Assembly: GCF_001428075.1 (NCBI RefSeq)
Contig: NZ_LMSI01000003.1
Span: 62,001 to 126,000 of the forward strand
Source of the DNA: Arthrobacter sp. Soil764
GTDB lineage: Bacteria; Actinomycetota; Actinomycetes; Actinomycetales; Micrococcaceae
Reading direction: 5' to 3'
Length of the DNA: 64,000 nucleotides
The notes beneath the pieces are model-generated. The model did no database searches, was not told where the DNA came from, and saw only the letters and a program-made list of their open reading frames with translations. The position numbers and the translations under genes were made by a program. Positions 52,079 through 60,313 of the stretch are shown in pieces (the stretch's first letter is position 1; every line of letters starts with the position of its first letter).

Positions 52079-53446
52079 ATGTCCGCTCCTGTCTTATCGA
52101 TCATCATCCTGGCGGCGATGTTCCTGCTCGCCACCGTCCTGCCCCTCAACATGGGCGCGCTCGCCTTCGTGGGCGCGTTCCTGCTCGGCGCCGTGGTACT
52201 GGGCATGTCCACCAACGAAATCCTGGCCAACTTTCCGGGCGGCCTTTTCCTCACGATCGTGGGCGTCACGTACCTGTTCGCCATCGCGCAGAACAACGGC
52301 ACCATTGACCTGCTGGTCCGCGGCGCCGTCCGCCTGGTGGGCAGCCGCGTTGCCCTCATCCCGTGGGTCATGTTTGCCATCACCGCCGTCATCACGGCCG
52401 TGGGCGCGCTGTCTCCCGCCGCCGTCGCCATCATTGCCCCCATCGCCTTGAGCTTCGCCGGCAAGTACAAGATCAGCCCGCTGCTGATGGGCATGATGGT
52501 GATCCACGGGGCGCAGGCGGGCGGCTTCTCGCCCATTGCCGTCTACGGCGTCACCGTCAACGGCATCCTGGCCAAGACGGACCTTGCCTTCAGCCCCACC
52601 GCGCTCTTCCTCTCGAGCTTCATCTTCAACCTGGTCATTGCCCTGGTGCTCTTCGTGGTCCTGGGCGGGCGGAACCTCCTGTCCTCCAAGGTGGGCCAGT
52701 TCGTGGAGCAGGCCGCCGAGGCCAGGATGGCCGTCAGCGTCGGCGCCAAAGCCGGCACCGATGTCCCCTTCAAGGGCTTCGGCTCCGGCATGTACGGTCC
52801 CCGGGACCCCGCGGGCGACGGCGTCGCAGCCACCAGGGAACGCAAGGAGCGGATTCCCCAGCTGGTCACCATTGCCGGCCTGATTGCCCTGGCCGTCGTT
52901 GCGCTCGGTTTCAAGATGGACGTCGGTTTCGTGTCGATCACCATCGCCATCGTCCTGGCCCTGGTATCACCCGCGGCCCAGAAGGGTGCCATCAACAAGA
53001 TCAGCTGGTCCACGGTGCTGCTGATCTGCGGGATGCTGACCTTCGTGGGCGTGCTGGAGGAAGCCGGCACCATCGAATTCGTCTCCAACGGCGTGGCCGG
53101 CCTGGGCATGCCGCTGCTGGCAGCCCTCCTCATCTGCTTCATCGGCGCCGTGGTATCCGCTTTTGCCTCCTCCACCGCCATCCTGGCCGCCCTCATCCCG
53201 CTCGCCGTCCCGTTCCTCTCCACCGGCGAGATCGGCGCTGTCGGCGTCATCTGCGCCCTGGCGGTGTCCGCCACGATCGTGGACGTCTCACCGTTCTCCA
53301 CCAACGGCGCCCTGGTCCTGGCCAACGCCCCGGAAGGCGTGGACAAGGACCAGTTCTACAAGCGGATCCTGGGCTACAGCGGCATCGTCATCGTGGCCGG
53401 CCCCGTCCTGGCATGGCTGGCACTGGTAGTGCCCGGCTGGCTCTAG
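52079..53446 (+). CDS. MatC-like dicarboxylate carrier (SLC13/ion transporter superfamily)
   Basis: 455 aa, about 12 membrane helices. The N-terminal half (LATVLPLNMGALAFVGAFLLGAVVLGMSTNEILANFPGGLFLTIVGVTYLFAIAQNNGTIDLLVRGAVRLV) resembles the MatC_N domain of malonate/dicarboxylate carriers; ALSPAAVAIIAPIAL and the C-terminal SAFASSTAILAALIPLAVPFL are the two typical substrate-binding hairpins. It probably imports a dicarboxylate. First gene of a three-gene operon with a CoA transferase and a carboxyltransferase fusion, divergent from an FCD regulator. Confidence 0.85.
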   Translation: MSAPVLSIIILAAMFLLATVLPLNMGALAFVGAFLLGAVVLGMSTNEILANFPGGLFLTIVGVTYLFAIAQNNGTIDLLVRGAVRLVGSRVALIPWVMFAITAVITAVGALSPAAVAIIAPIALSFAGKYKISPLLMGMMVIHGAQAGGFSPIAVYGVTVNGILAKTDLAFSPTALFLSSFIFNLVIALVLFVVLGGRNLLSSKVGQFVEQAAEARMAVSVGAKAGTDVPFKGFGSGMYGPRDPAGDGVAATRERKERIPQLVTIAGLIALAVVALGFKMDVGFVSITIAIVLALVSPAAQKGAINKISWSTVLLICGMLTFVGVLEEAGTIEFVSNGVAGLGMPLLAALLICFIGAVVSAFASSTAILAALIPLAVPFLSTGEIGAVGVICALAVSATIVDVSPFSTNGALVLANAPEGVDKDQFYKRILGYSGIVIVAGPVLAWLALVVPGWL

Positions 53447-53500
53447 CCACAGCTGCACCCGCCGGCCCCGCCACCCGTTCCAGAAAGGAAACCCCAGACC

Positions 53501-54709
53501 ATGAGCACCGAAAACCCCCAAGGCCCGCTGGCCGGGCACACCGTCGTCGACCTCAGCCGCGCACTGGCCGGACCCCACGCAGGCATGATGCTGGCGGACC
53601 TCGGCGCCCGCGTCATCAAGGTGGAAAACCCGGGAACCGGTGACGACACCCGCGGGTGGGGGCCGCCCTTCGTCGGCCCCGAGGACGACCTCCAGTCCAC
53701 CTACTTCATGTCCTGCAACCGCAACAAGGAATCCATCAGCCTGGACCTGAAGAGCGGCGACGGGCAGGCGGTGCTCCGCGGCCTGCTGGAGCGGGCGGAC
53801 GTGGTGATCGAGAACTTCCGCCCGGGGGTCATGGACCGGCTGGGCTTCTCCACCGCGGCCATGCATGAGCTCAACCCCCGGCTGGTGATCCTCTCCATCA
53901 CGGGCTTTGGCCACGACGGACCCGAGTCCCAGCGCAGCGGCTACGACCAGATCCTGCAGGGCGAGGCGGGCCTCATGTCCCTCACCGGGTCCGGGCCGGA
54001 TGACCCCCAGCGCGTCGGCGTTCCGATTGCCGACCTGCTCTCCGGCATGAACGGCGCCTTCGGCGTGCTGGCCGCGCTGGTTGAACGCGAGCGGACCGGC
54101 CAGGGCAAGGTGGTGCGCACCTCCCTGCTGGCGTCGCTGATCGGTGTACATGCGTTCCAGGGCACCAGGGCAACAGTTGCAGGGGAGGTTCCGCAGGCGC
54201 AGGGCAACCACCATCCCTCGATCGCACCCTACGGCCTGTTCAACTGCAAGGACGGGAGCGTGCAGATCAGCGTAGGCAGCGAGAAGCTGTGGCAGTCATT
54301 TGCCTCGGCCTTCGGCCTGGACCCCGCTGCCCCCGGCTTTGCCAGCAACGCCGAAAGGGTGCGGAACCGCGCAGGGGTGATTACCGCCGTCGAACGCGCC
54401 TTCGCCGGCTACGGCGCGGTTGAACTGCTGGAAAAACTGAACGACGCCGGGATCCCGGCAGGGAAGGTCCGCTCGCTTGACGAGGTGTACGCCTGGGAGC
54501 AGGTGGCGTCCCAGGGCCTCGTGGTGGATGTGGATCACCCGCTGCTCGGAAAGGTCAGCCTGCCCGGCCCGCCGCTGCGGTTCTTCGCACCGGGGGATGC
54601 AGGGGAAACCACCCTGACTGAGCACGATGCACCGCCGCTGCTGGACGAGGACGGTCCGGCGATCCGCGAGTGGCTGGGCCTGGCTTCTGCAGCGGCCGGG
54701 GCGAAATAG
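53501..54709 (+). CDS. CaiB/BaiF family (family III) CoA transferase
   Basis: 402 aa. N-terminal VVDLSRALAGPHAGMMLADLGARVIKVENPGTGDDTRGWGPPF (~11-53) and the active-site Asp in SGYDQILQGEAG (~145-156) identify a family III CoA transferase. It moves CoA between carboxylic acids through a mixed anhydride. Beside a dicarboxylate carrier, it probably activates the imported acid. One base separates its stop from the next start. Confidence 0.92.
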   Translation: MSTENPQGPLAGHTVVDLSRALAGPHAGMMLADLGARVIKVENPGTGDDTRGWGPPFVGPEDDLQSTYFMSCNRNKESISLDLKSGDGQAVLRGLLERADVVIENFRPGVMDRLGFSTAAMHELNPRLVILSITGFGHDGPESQRSGYDQILQGEAGLMSLTGSGPDDPQRVGVPIADLLSGMNGAFGVLAALVERERTGQGKVVRTSLLASLIGVHAFQGTRATVAGEVPQAQGNHHPSIAPYGLFNCKDGSVQISVGSEKLWQSFASAFGLDPAAPGFASNAERVRNRAGVITAVERAFAGYGAVELLEKLNDAGIPAGKVRSLDEVYAWEQVASQGLVVDVDHPLLGKVSLPGPPLRFFAPGDAGETTLTEHDAPPLLDEDGPAIREWLGLASAAAGAK

Positions 54710-54710
54710 C

Positions 54711-56237
54711 ATGCCGGTGAAGGAAAAGGTGCGGCACCTGAACGCGACCGAACTCCTGGACGCCGTGGTGGACACGGGGTCGTTTGTCTCCTGGGACACG
54801 GAACCGGAACAGCCGGAAGTGTCAGAGGAGTACGCCCGGGACCTGGCCAAGGCGCGCGAACGCAGCGGCGCCGATGAGTCGGTGATCACCGGTGCCGGCC
54901 TTATCCGCGGCCGCCGCGTGGCCCTGATCGTCAGTGAATTCTCCTTCCTGGCCGGTTCCATCGGCCACGCCGCGGCACAACGGATCGTCGCCGCCGTCGA
55001 ACGCGCCACCGCCGAGGGGTTGCCCCTGCTGGCCGGGCCCGCATCCGGGGGAACCCGGATGCAGGAAGGGACGCTCGCGTTCCTGTCCATGGTGAAGATC
55101 ACCGGTGCCGTCCGGGCGCACCGCCAGGCCGGCCTGCCGTACCTCGTCTACCTGCGGCACCCCACCACCGGCGGTGTCATGGCCTCCTGGGGTTCCCTGG
55201 GTCATATCAACGTGGCGGAGCCGGGAGCACTGCTGGGATTCCTCGGTCCCCGGGTTTATGAAGCGCTGTACGGGGAGGCGTTCCCCGAAAATGTGCAGGT
55301 GGCGGAAAACCTCTTCAACAAGGGGCTTATCGACGGCGTGGTGGAACCGGGCCACCTGGCCGACCTGGTGGGGCGCGCGCTGGACATCCTGACGCCTACG
55401 GCAGCAGCTGCCACCGGCTCTATGGCATCGGTGCCCTTGCCGTCCACGCTTTCGGTGCGGCCGGCCGACGTGGACGCCTGGACGTCCATCGGGATTTCCC
55501 GCCGCCCGCGGCGGCCGGACCTGCGCCAGCTGCTGAAGTTCGGCGCCACGGACGCCCTGCCCCTGAACGGAACCGGGCAGGGTGAGAAGGATCCTGGATT
55601 GCTCCTGGCGCTGGCGCGCTTTGGCACCCAGTCATGCATCGTGCTGGGCCACGCCCGCCCGCTGCGGAAGGACGCCGCCGGCATGGGGCCGGGCTCACTG
55701 CGCGAGGCGCGCCGGGGGATGAAGCTGGCGGAGGAACTGCGGCTGCCGCTGCTCACAGTCATTGACACCGCCGGCGCCGCGTTGTCGCAGGAGGCAGAGG
55801 AGGGCGGACTTGCGGGGGAAATTGCCCGCTCCCTGCATGAGCTGATCGGCCTGGAATCGCCGTCGGTCTCGGTGCTGCTCGGCCAGGGCGCCGGCGGGGG
55901 AGCGCTGGCGCTGCTGCCCGCGGACAGGACTATTGCTGCCCAGCACAGCTGGCTCTCGCCGCTGCCTCCCGAGGGTGCCAGTGCCATTGTGCACCGGACC
56001 ACCGGATTCGCCCCGGCGATGGCCCAGGCGCAGGGGGTCAACGTGGCCGCGCTGTATGGGCACGGCCTTGTGGACCACATTGTGGATGAGCGTGATGATG
56101 CTTCGCTGGAGCCACGCGAATTCTGCACCCGGATGGCCCGGGCCATTGAATATGAACTCGGCGCGGTGGCCGGCATTCCGGTGCCTGAACTCGTGGCAGC
56201 CCGGGCCCGGAAGTTCGCGACCCTCGGCGTCTGCTGA
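54711..56237 (+). CDS. Fused acyl-CoA carboxyltransferase (AccD-AccA-like)
   Basis: 508 aa from the ATG at 54711. Residues ~1-250 match the AccD-type half (VITGAGLIRGRRVALIVSEFSFLAGSIG, PLLAGPASGGTRMQEG) and ~265-500 the AccA-type half (LGHARPLRKDAAGMGPGSLREARRGMKLAEELRLPLLTVIDTAGA, LLGQGAGGGALALLPAD), each with its Gly-rich CoA/oxyanion loop. The AccD zinc finger is absent. No biotin carboxylase or biotin carrier is in the operon. It may decarboxylate or carboxylate an acyl-CoA in a dicarboxylate pathway, or use a biotin carrier encoded elsewhere. Confidence 0.88.
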   Translation: MPVKEKVRHLNATELLDAVVDTGSFVSWDTEPEQPEVSEEYARDLAKARERSGADESVITGAGLIRGRRVALIVSEFSFLAGSIGHAAAQRIVAAVERATAEGLPLLAGPASGGTRMQEGTLAFLSMVKITGAVRAHRQAGLPYLVYLRHPTTGGVMASWGSLGHINVAEPGALLGFLGPRVYEALYGEAFPENVQVAENLFNKGLIDGVVEPGHLADLVGRALDILTPTAAAATGSMASVPLPSTLSVRPADVDAWTSIGISRRPRRPDLRQLLKFGATDALPLNGTGQGEKDPGLLLALARFGTQSCIVLGHARPLRKDAAGMGPGSLREARRGMKLAEELRLPLLTVIDTAGAALSQEAEEGGLAGEIARSLHELIGLESPSVSVLLGQGAGGGALALLPADRTIAAQHSWLSPLPPEGASAIVHRTTGFAPAMAQAQGVNVAALYGHGLVDHIVDERDDASLEPREFCTRMARAIEYELGAVAGIPVPELVAARARKFATLGVC

Positions 56238-56299
56238 CGGGTGGGCGCTTAGTAGTGCCGGTTGCAGGGAGGCGTCGGAGCGTTCGGTTCGGGCGTCTC

Positions 56300-56881
56300 C
56301 TACTGCCGGTCCGGTATGTACACGGCCATGAGGACACCCGTTGCCGTGTGGTCGGCTTCGAGGAGCCTCAGCGGTGTTTTGGTGCCGCCGGCGAAAAGTT
56401 GTTGGCCGCTGCCCAGTACCAGGGGATGGATCATGAGCAGGTACTCGTCGATTTGACGGGCTGCCATGAGCGTGCGGATCAGCACTCCGCTGCCTATGAT
56501 CACGAGGTTGGAGGGGGAGGTTTCCCGGAGTTCCTTCACCGCCGCGGGAACATCACCGTGAAGGAGGGTTGAATTCGGCCATTCAAGCTTTAGATCGGGG
56601 TCCCCGGAGGCGACGTATTTGGGCGTGCTGTTCAAGGCGTCCTTAAAGGGGCCTCCCTGGGCGTTCCAGGACTCCAGGAGTTGCATGTAGGTGCGCCGCC
56701 CGAAGAGGAAGGCATGGCCGGCACCCATCCGTTCGCCCATCTTCTGGACTGTTGCCTCGTCGGCATACGGAACCGCCCACCCGCCGTCCGTGAATCCATC
56801 CCGTGGATCTTCGTCCCGCCGGCCTGGTCCCTGCATGACGCCGTCGAGCGTCACGTGGTTCATCACGATGACCTTGCCCAT
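56300..56881 (-). CDS. Dihydrofolate reductase/RibD C-terminal domain family protein
   Basis: 193 aa from the ATG at 56881. YyaP/YwjB-like RibD_C fold: VIVMNHVTLDGVMQGPG (N-terminus), FLFGRRTYMQLLESW (~58-72), NLVIIGSGVLIRTLMAARQIDEYLLMIHPLVLGSGQQLF (~125-165), with NADPH-binding Gly motif IIGSG. It probably reduces a small molecule using NADPH; not the classical folate enzyme. It lies 44 bp after the LapA gene, same strand. Confidence 0.88.
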   Translation of the reverse strand: MGKVIVMNHVTLDGVMQGPGRRDEDPRDGFTDGGWAVPYADEATVQKMGERMGAGHAFLFGRRTYMQLLESWNAQGGPFKDALNSTPKYVASGDPDLKLEWPNSTLLHGDVPAAVKELRETSPSNLVIIGSGVLIRTLMAARQIDEYLLMIHPLVLGSGQQLFAGGTKTPLRLLEADHTATGVLMAVYIPDRQ

Positions 56882-56925
56882 CGCGGTCAGCCTTTCCTGA
56901 GGGCCCCTGGCGCCAGCCGGCCAGC

Positions 56926-57390
56926 CTACTTCCGCTGCCGGGCCCTTGCCCTGTGGGCGTTGGAACGGAGCTGCAGGATTCGCGCGCCGCCCGCTACGGC
57001 CACCAGCACGCCGCCCGTCACCGCGGCGATGAACAGCGCCATGCCCAGCGGGACTGCGCCCTCGAAGCCCAGGAACTTCACCAGGGCCTGTTCCTGGTTC
57101 TGCAGGATGAAGACGATCAGCAGGATGAGCAGCACCAAGGCAGCAACCACCGCTGCCCAAATGACGCCGGCGCGGGTGACCTTGCGGTCTGCGGTGCCTC
57201 CAGCACTGGGCCCTGGTGTGGCTGTGGTTCCCGTTGTTCCGCCCGTTCCCGGTGCGTCCGGTGCGTAGGACGGGACGCCGCCATAGGCTGGTTCGCGGTC
57301 TTCTGAGGGCTGAGCTGCGCTCGACGGTGTGGTGTTGACGTCCGGTTCCGGCCGGCGGTCCGGCCCTGGCGTGTACTGTCCTGCGCTCAT
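56926..57390 (-). CDS. LapA (DUF1049) family membrane protein
   Basis: 154 aa with AAAGGGG before the ATG. A Pro/Gly/Thr-rich disordered N-terminus (~1-70) is followed by two membrane helices (AGVIWAAVVAALVLLILLIVFILQNQ and VPLGMALFIAAVTGGVLVAV) with the LapA signature FILQNQEQALVKFLGFEG and a basic C-terminus. LapA proteins are linked to lipopolysaccharide assembly in E. coli; the role in Gram-positives is unknown. A perfect TAAGCATGCTTA dyad sits 23 bp upstream. Confidence 0.85.
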   Translation of the reverse strand: MSAGQYTPGPDRRPEPDVNTTPSSAAQPSEDREPAYGGVPSYAPDAPGTGGTTGTTATPGPSAGGTADRKVTRAGVIWAAVVAALVLLILLIVFILQNQEQALVKFLGFEGAVPLGMALFIAAVTGGVLVAVAGGARILQLRSNAHRARARQRK

Positions 57391-57413
57391 GCTCGTCCCC
57401 TTTCACAAATTGC

Positions 57414-57425
57414 TAAGCATGCTTA
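57414..57425. promoter_or_regulatory. TAAGY-N2-RCTTA dyad (copy 4)
   Basis: Perfect 12-bp palindrome TAAGCATGCTTA 23 bp upstream of the LapA start. Confidence 0.5.
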
Positions 57426-57529
57426 TTGTGCAACCATTGCCGTCCGGGTTGCCGTGGCACAACGAACCCTCTCGTGGCCTGCCGTCAAAGGGCTGTCCCG
57501 GGTTGGATGGCGGGGGCCGCTTTCAGGAC

Positions 57530-57557
57530 GGAGGGGTCCTCGTCTGAGAACCCCTCC
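57530..57557. terminator. Terminator-like hairpin
   Basis: GGAGGGGTCCTC / GAGAACCCCTCC, 12 bp with one mismatch and a GTCT loop, downstream of the small minus-strand gene at 57620. No U-tract; the rest of the region 57391-57619 has no supported gene. Confidence 0.4.
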
Positions 57558-57619
57558 ATTAGCACTTGCCTGGGCCGGTAGGGCGGGTCAATTTTGCCCG
57601 TGTCTTTCAGGCCCCGGCA

Positions 57620-57823
57620 TCAGACCCTCTCCCTGCTCCGTTCGCCGGAGGGGGTGCTGGACGCAGATGTCCTGTGCCAGCTGGGGAAGGCCCAGAAGGT
57701 GAATTCCTGTTCCTTGGCCGGCTTCTCCGGAGTTTCCGCAGGGGTTTCCGTTTCCGCTTCGGGCCGGCGCTTGGTTTCTTTCCTGGCGCCCCACCCGAAG
57801 TCCTTGCTCGATGCGTAGCACAT
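57620..57823 (-). CDS. Small hypothetical protein (MCYASSKDFGW type)
   Basis: 67 aa from the ATG at 57823, with GAGGAGG 7 nt upstream; the ATG at 57838 is less likely. It begins MCYASSKDFGWGARKE and later has FTFWAFPSWHR. A start of the form MCYxSSxDxGW followed by a charged linker and an FWxF motif is common among small actinobacterial proteins, and I recognise the pattern but no function. The single Cys at position 2 is notable. Confidence 0.7.
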   Translation of the reverse strand: MCYASSKDFGWGARKETKRRPEAETETPAETPEKPAKEQEFTFWAFPSWHRTSASSTPSGERSRERV

Positions 57824-57986
57824 CACAGACCTCCTCATGGTGACTGCCCTTTAATCGTCCTCCTGATTGACGGCGGAGTCGATACGCAAGCGAAGTCCAG
57901 AAGGGCACCCCAGCATGCAGGCACAGCGGACACGGCACTGCGGCCTCGCAAAGTGGCAGCCGCGCCGGGAATCGTCTCCGGCACTG

Positions 57987-58211
57987 TCAGCCGCCGTCCA
58001 CCACGTCCTGGGCTTCCTGCGGGCGGTGGAACTCGCAGGGTCCGGGATGGCGCAGGGGGAGGAGGCAGGTCCGGCCCGTAGGCAGATGGACCAGCGCGCA
58101 CCGGCCGGTCATCGCCAGGTCTTCCCTGACGTTCGAGTTGCTCATGTCCGGACGTCCGTCGTCTGCCGTCGTGGTGGTATCGATGCCTGGGGCAGGGTGT
58201 TCAACGTTCAT
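57987..58211 (-). CDS. Small hypothetical protein with Cys/His motif
   Basis: 74 aa from the ATG at 58211 (or 80 aa from 58229). The folded part is GRCALVHLPTGRTCLLPLRHPGPCEFH near the C-terminus: Cys, Cys, His, Cys, His spaced as in a small metal-binding knuckle. The first ~35 residues are disordered. The 163 bp between this gene and the previous small gene, and the 145 bp up to the amidase, show no other coding sequence. Confidence is limited by the weak ribosome site. Confidence 0.5.
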   Translation of the reverse strand: MNVEHPAPGIDTTTTADDGRPDMSNSNVREDLAMTGRCALVHLPTGRTCLLPLRHPGPCEFHRPQEAQDVVDGG

Positions 58212-58356
58212 GGTGGGGCAACTCCTCATCGGGTGGAGGGCGAATGGAGGGTGCTGAAAAGGTGTTTTTCCAGTGTGCGCCGCCGGGGTTACCAGCGGAT
58301 TAAGCGGACGTTAGGAGCAGGTCAACAACGTCGCGGAACCAACAAGCGCAGGGGCC

Positions 58357-59763
58357 CTAGCAGCCCAATTGGTGCGCAACCTGCAGGAGGAGGGCTTCGG
58401 AGCCCATGGGGCCCACCAGTTGGATGCCCATGGGTAATCCGCTGCCGGGGGCGCCCCCGGTCCAGTGCACGGGAAGGGTGATGGCCGGCAGTCCGCACAC
58501 ATTTACCATCGAGGACCACGGGGCGAACTCGCACTGTTTCCGGTAGTCGCCGTCCGCGTCCCCCGGCCACTGCGCCGACGGCCAGCGCTCAGTGCCGTGC
58601 GCAGTCCCGGTGAACCACCCCACCGGCCGCGGCGTCTGCGCCAAGGCGGGCATCAGCATCAGGTCCCACTGCCCATACTGCACCAGGGTGTCGTGCTGGA
58701 ACTGCCGAAGGAATACCAGGGCCTCGGCGAGTTTGGCGGGGCTGCGCTGCTGGGCGCGGCGCCGGAAGGTCCGCGTGAGGGGTGCCAGCAACGCTTCGCG
58801 CGATGGGCTGATCCGGGCCGCGCCCACGCCGGCGGTCCAGGCCGTGGTGAAGGCATCCGGGTAGCGGTTGTCGTAGCGGATGGCAGCGTCAACCAGGCTG
58901 TGGCCCGCGTGCTCCAGGAGGGCTTCGCCGGCATGGAGCGCGTCCAGGGCCTCCTGTTCCGGCGTGAAGGGGAATGTGGCGGACCATGGGCTGTCCAGGG
59001 TGACGCCAATCCGCAGCCGCGGCGGCTTCCCACTTTGCACTGACCGCAGGTACTGGTTTCCCGGCACCAGGACGTCCATCATCAGTGCGGCGTCTTCCGC
59101 GCTGCGGGCGAGAGGACCGGGTACCACCAGCCGCGCAGGATCGCCGGCACTTTCGCCGGCTGCCACCAGCCCCCGCCCAGGCTTGAGTCCCACCAGGCCG
59201 CAGGCGGCTGCGGGGATGCGGATTGACCCTCCGCCGTCGGTCCCGGGGGCGAAAGGCAGCAGGCGCGCCGCCACGGCGGCCGCACTGCCGCCGGAGGAAC
59301 CTCCGGAACTCCGGCTGGGTGCGTGCGGATTGCGCGACGGCGGTGCGACGCGGTTTTCGCTGTAGGCCGTCAGCCCGAATTCAGGCACCTGCGTTTTGCC
59401 CAGCGAAACCACGCCGGCCTCCTTGAAGAGGGAGACCAGCGGAGCGTCAGCGGGGGCAGGTTTGTGGTCCAGGGCGGCGCTGCCGTGCGTGGTCACTACA
59501 CCGGCCACGTCGGTGAGGTCTTTGAAGGCAAGTGGCACGCCATGGAGCGGCGGAAGGTCGCCGTTGGAGCGGGCATGCAGGGCATCGGCCGCCTTAGCCT
59601 GCTCCATGGCCTGCTCCGCGGTCACGGTGATGAAGGCGCCAAGAAGTTGGTTCTGTTGCCCCACCCGGGCCAGGAAATGGGCGGCGGCATCCGAAGCGGA
59701 CACTGTTCCATTCCGCAGGAGGTCCCGCAGGGCCAGCGCGGAGAGTTCATGCAGTTCAGCCAT
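58357..59763 (-). CDS. Amidase (amidase signature family)
   Basis: 468 aa. Catalytic triad region: Lys in LAFKDLTDV (~79) and the Gly/Ser-rich SRSSGGSSGGSAAAVAA (~150-166) containing both active-site Ser residues, then GTDGGGSIRIPAAACGLVGLKP (~174-195). It hydrolyses amides or acts on small carboxamides. The start overlaps the end of a 33-codon reading frame with a perfect ribosome site, so translation is probably coupled to it. Confidence 0.93.
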   Translation of the reverse strand: MAELHELSALALRDLLRNGTVSASDAAAHFLARVGQQNQLLGAFITVTAEQAMEQAKAADALHARSNGDLPPLHGVPLAFKDLTDVAGVVTTHGSAALDHKPAPADAPLVSLFKEAGVVSLGKTQVPEFGLTAYSENRVAPPSRNPHAPSRSSGGSSGGSAAAVAARLLPFAPGTDGGGSIRIPAAACGLVGLKPGRGLVAAGESAGDPARLVVPGPLARSAEDAALMMDVLVPGNQYLRSVQSGKPPRLRIGVTLDSPWSATFPFTPEQEALDALHAGEALLEHAGHSLVDAAIRYDNRYPDAFTTAWTAGVGAARISPSREALLAPLTRTFRRRAQQRSPAKLAEALVFLRQFQHDTLVQYGQWDLMLMPALAQTPRPVGWFTGTAHGTERWPSAQWPGDADGDYRKQCEFAPWSSMVNVCGLPAITLPVHWTGGAPGSGLPMGIQLVGPMGSEALLLQVAHQLGC

Positions 59764-59857
59764 GGAACCGGGACTCCAGGTGGGCCCCGGCGTACCGTTC
59801 CGTGGCGGGATCCGGAACGACCGGGCAGGCGGGGACGGCGGCGGGCTGCTGGGACAT
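59756..59857 (-). CDS. 33-aa small ORF coupled to the amidase gene
   Basis: Sequence begins MSQQPAAVPACPVVPDP and ends ESRFHG. GGAGGT lies 4 nt before the ATG (a near-perfect ribosome site), while the amidase ATG has only a weak GGAG 11 nt upstream and overlaps this ORF's stop by 8 nt (ATGGCTGA). It is either a leader peptide for translational coupling or a small protein in its own right. No homologue known to me. Confidence 0.5.
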   Translation of the reverse strand: MSQQPAAVPACPVVPDPATERYAGAHLESRFHG

Positions 59858-59986
59858 GGAAACCTCCTTGGGCTTCACCAGCCTAACCCGCAGCTTTTGA
59901 CGCAACTGTTCCGGGCATAGGGAGGTGGAAAGGGGCGGAAGGGCTAGGCTTAAACCTGACTCTGATCCCGCCAAGACAGGACTCCG

Positions 59987-60313
59987 ATGAGTGACTTCGA
60001 TACCGTCCCCGTGCATGACATTCCCGCTGATGCGGTGATTCTGGACGTCCGGGAGGACTACGAGTGGGTGGCCGGACACGCTGACGGCGCACTCCACATC
60101 CCCATGGACCAGATCCCGGCGCGGCTGGACGAGCTCGACCCGGACGAGGACATCTACGTCATCTGCCGGACAGGCGGGCGGTCCTTCCGCGCTGCCCAGT
60201 GGCTCACCGGCCAGGGGTATACCGCCATCAACGTCGCCGGCGGGATGGATCAGTGGCTGGAATCCGGCAAGCCTTTGGTCTCGGACAACGGACTCAAGCC
60301 GTTGGTGCTTTAG
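59987..60313 (+). CDS. Rhodanese-like sulfurtransferase
   Basis: 108 aa, single rhodanese domain. VILDVREDYEWVAGHADGALHIPMDQIPARL (~18-48) and the active-site loop CRTGGRS with Cys60. It transfers sulfur from thiosulfate or persulfide carriers, cytosolic GlpE type. Its TAG stop shares G with the GTG start of pheA (TAGTG), so the two genes are coupled. A TAGGCT -10-like box lies ~43 bp upstream, with AGGACT ahead of the ATG. Confidence 0.92.
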   Translation: MSDFDTVPVHDIPADAVILDVREDYEWVAGHADGALHIPMDQIPARLDELDPDEDIYVICRTGGRSFRAAQWLTGQGYTAINVAGGMDQWLESGKPLVSDNGLKPLVL

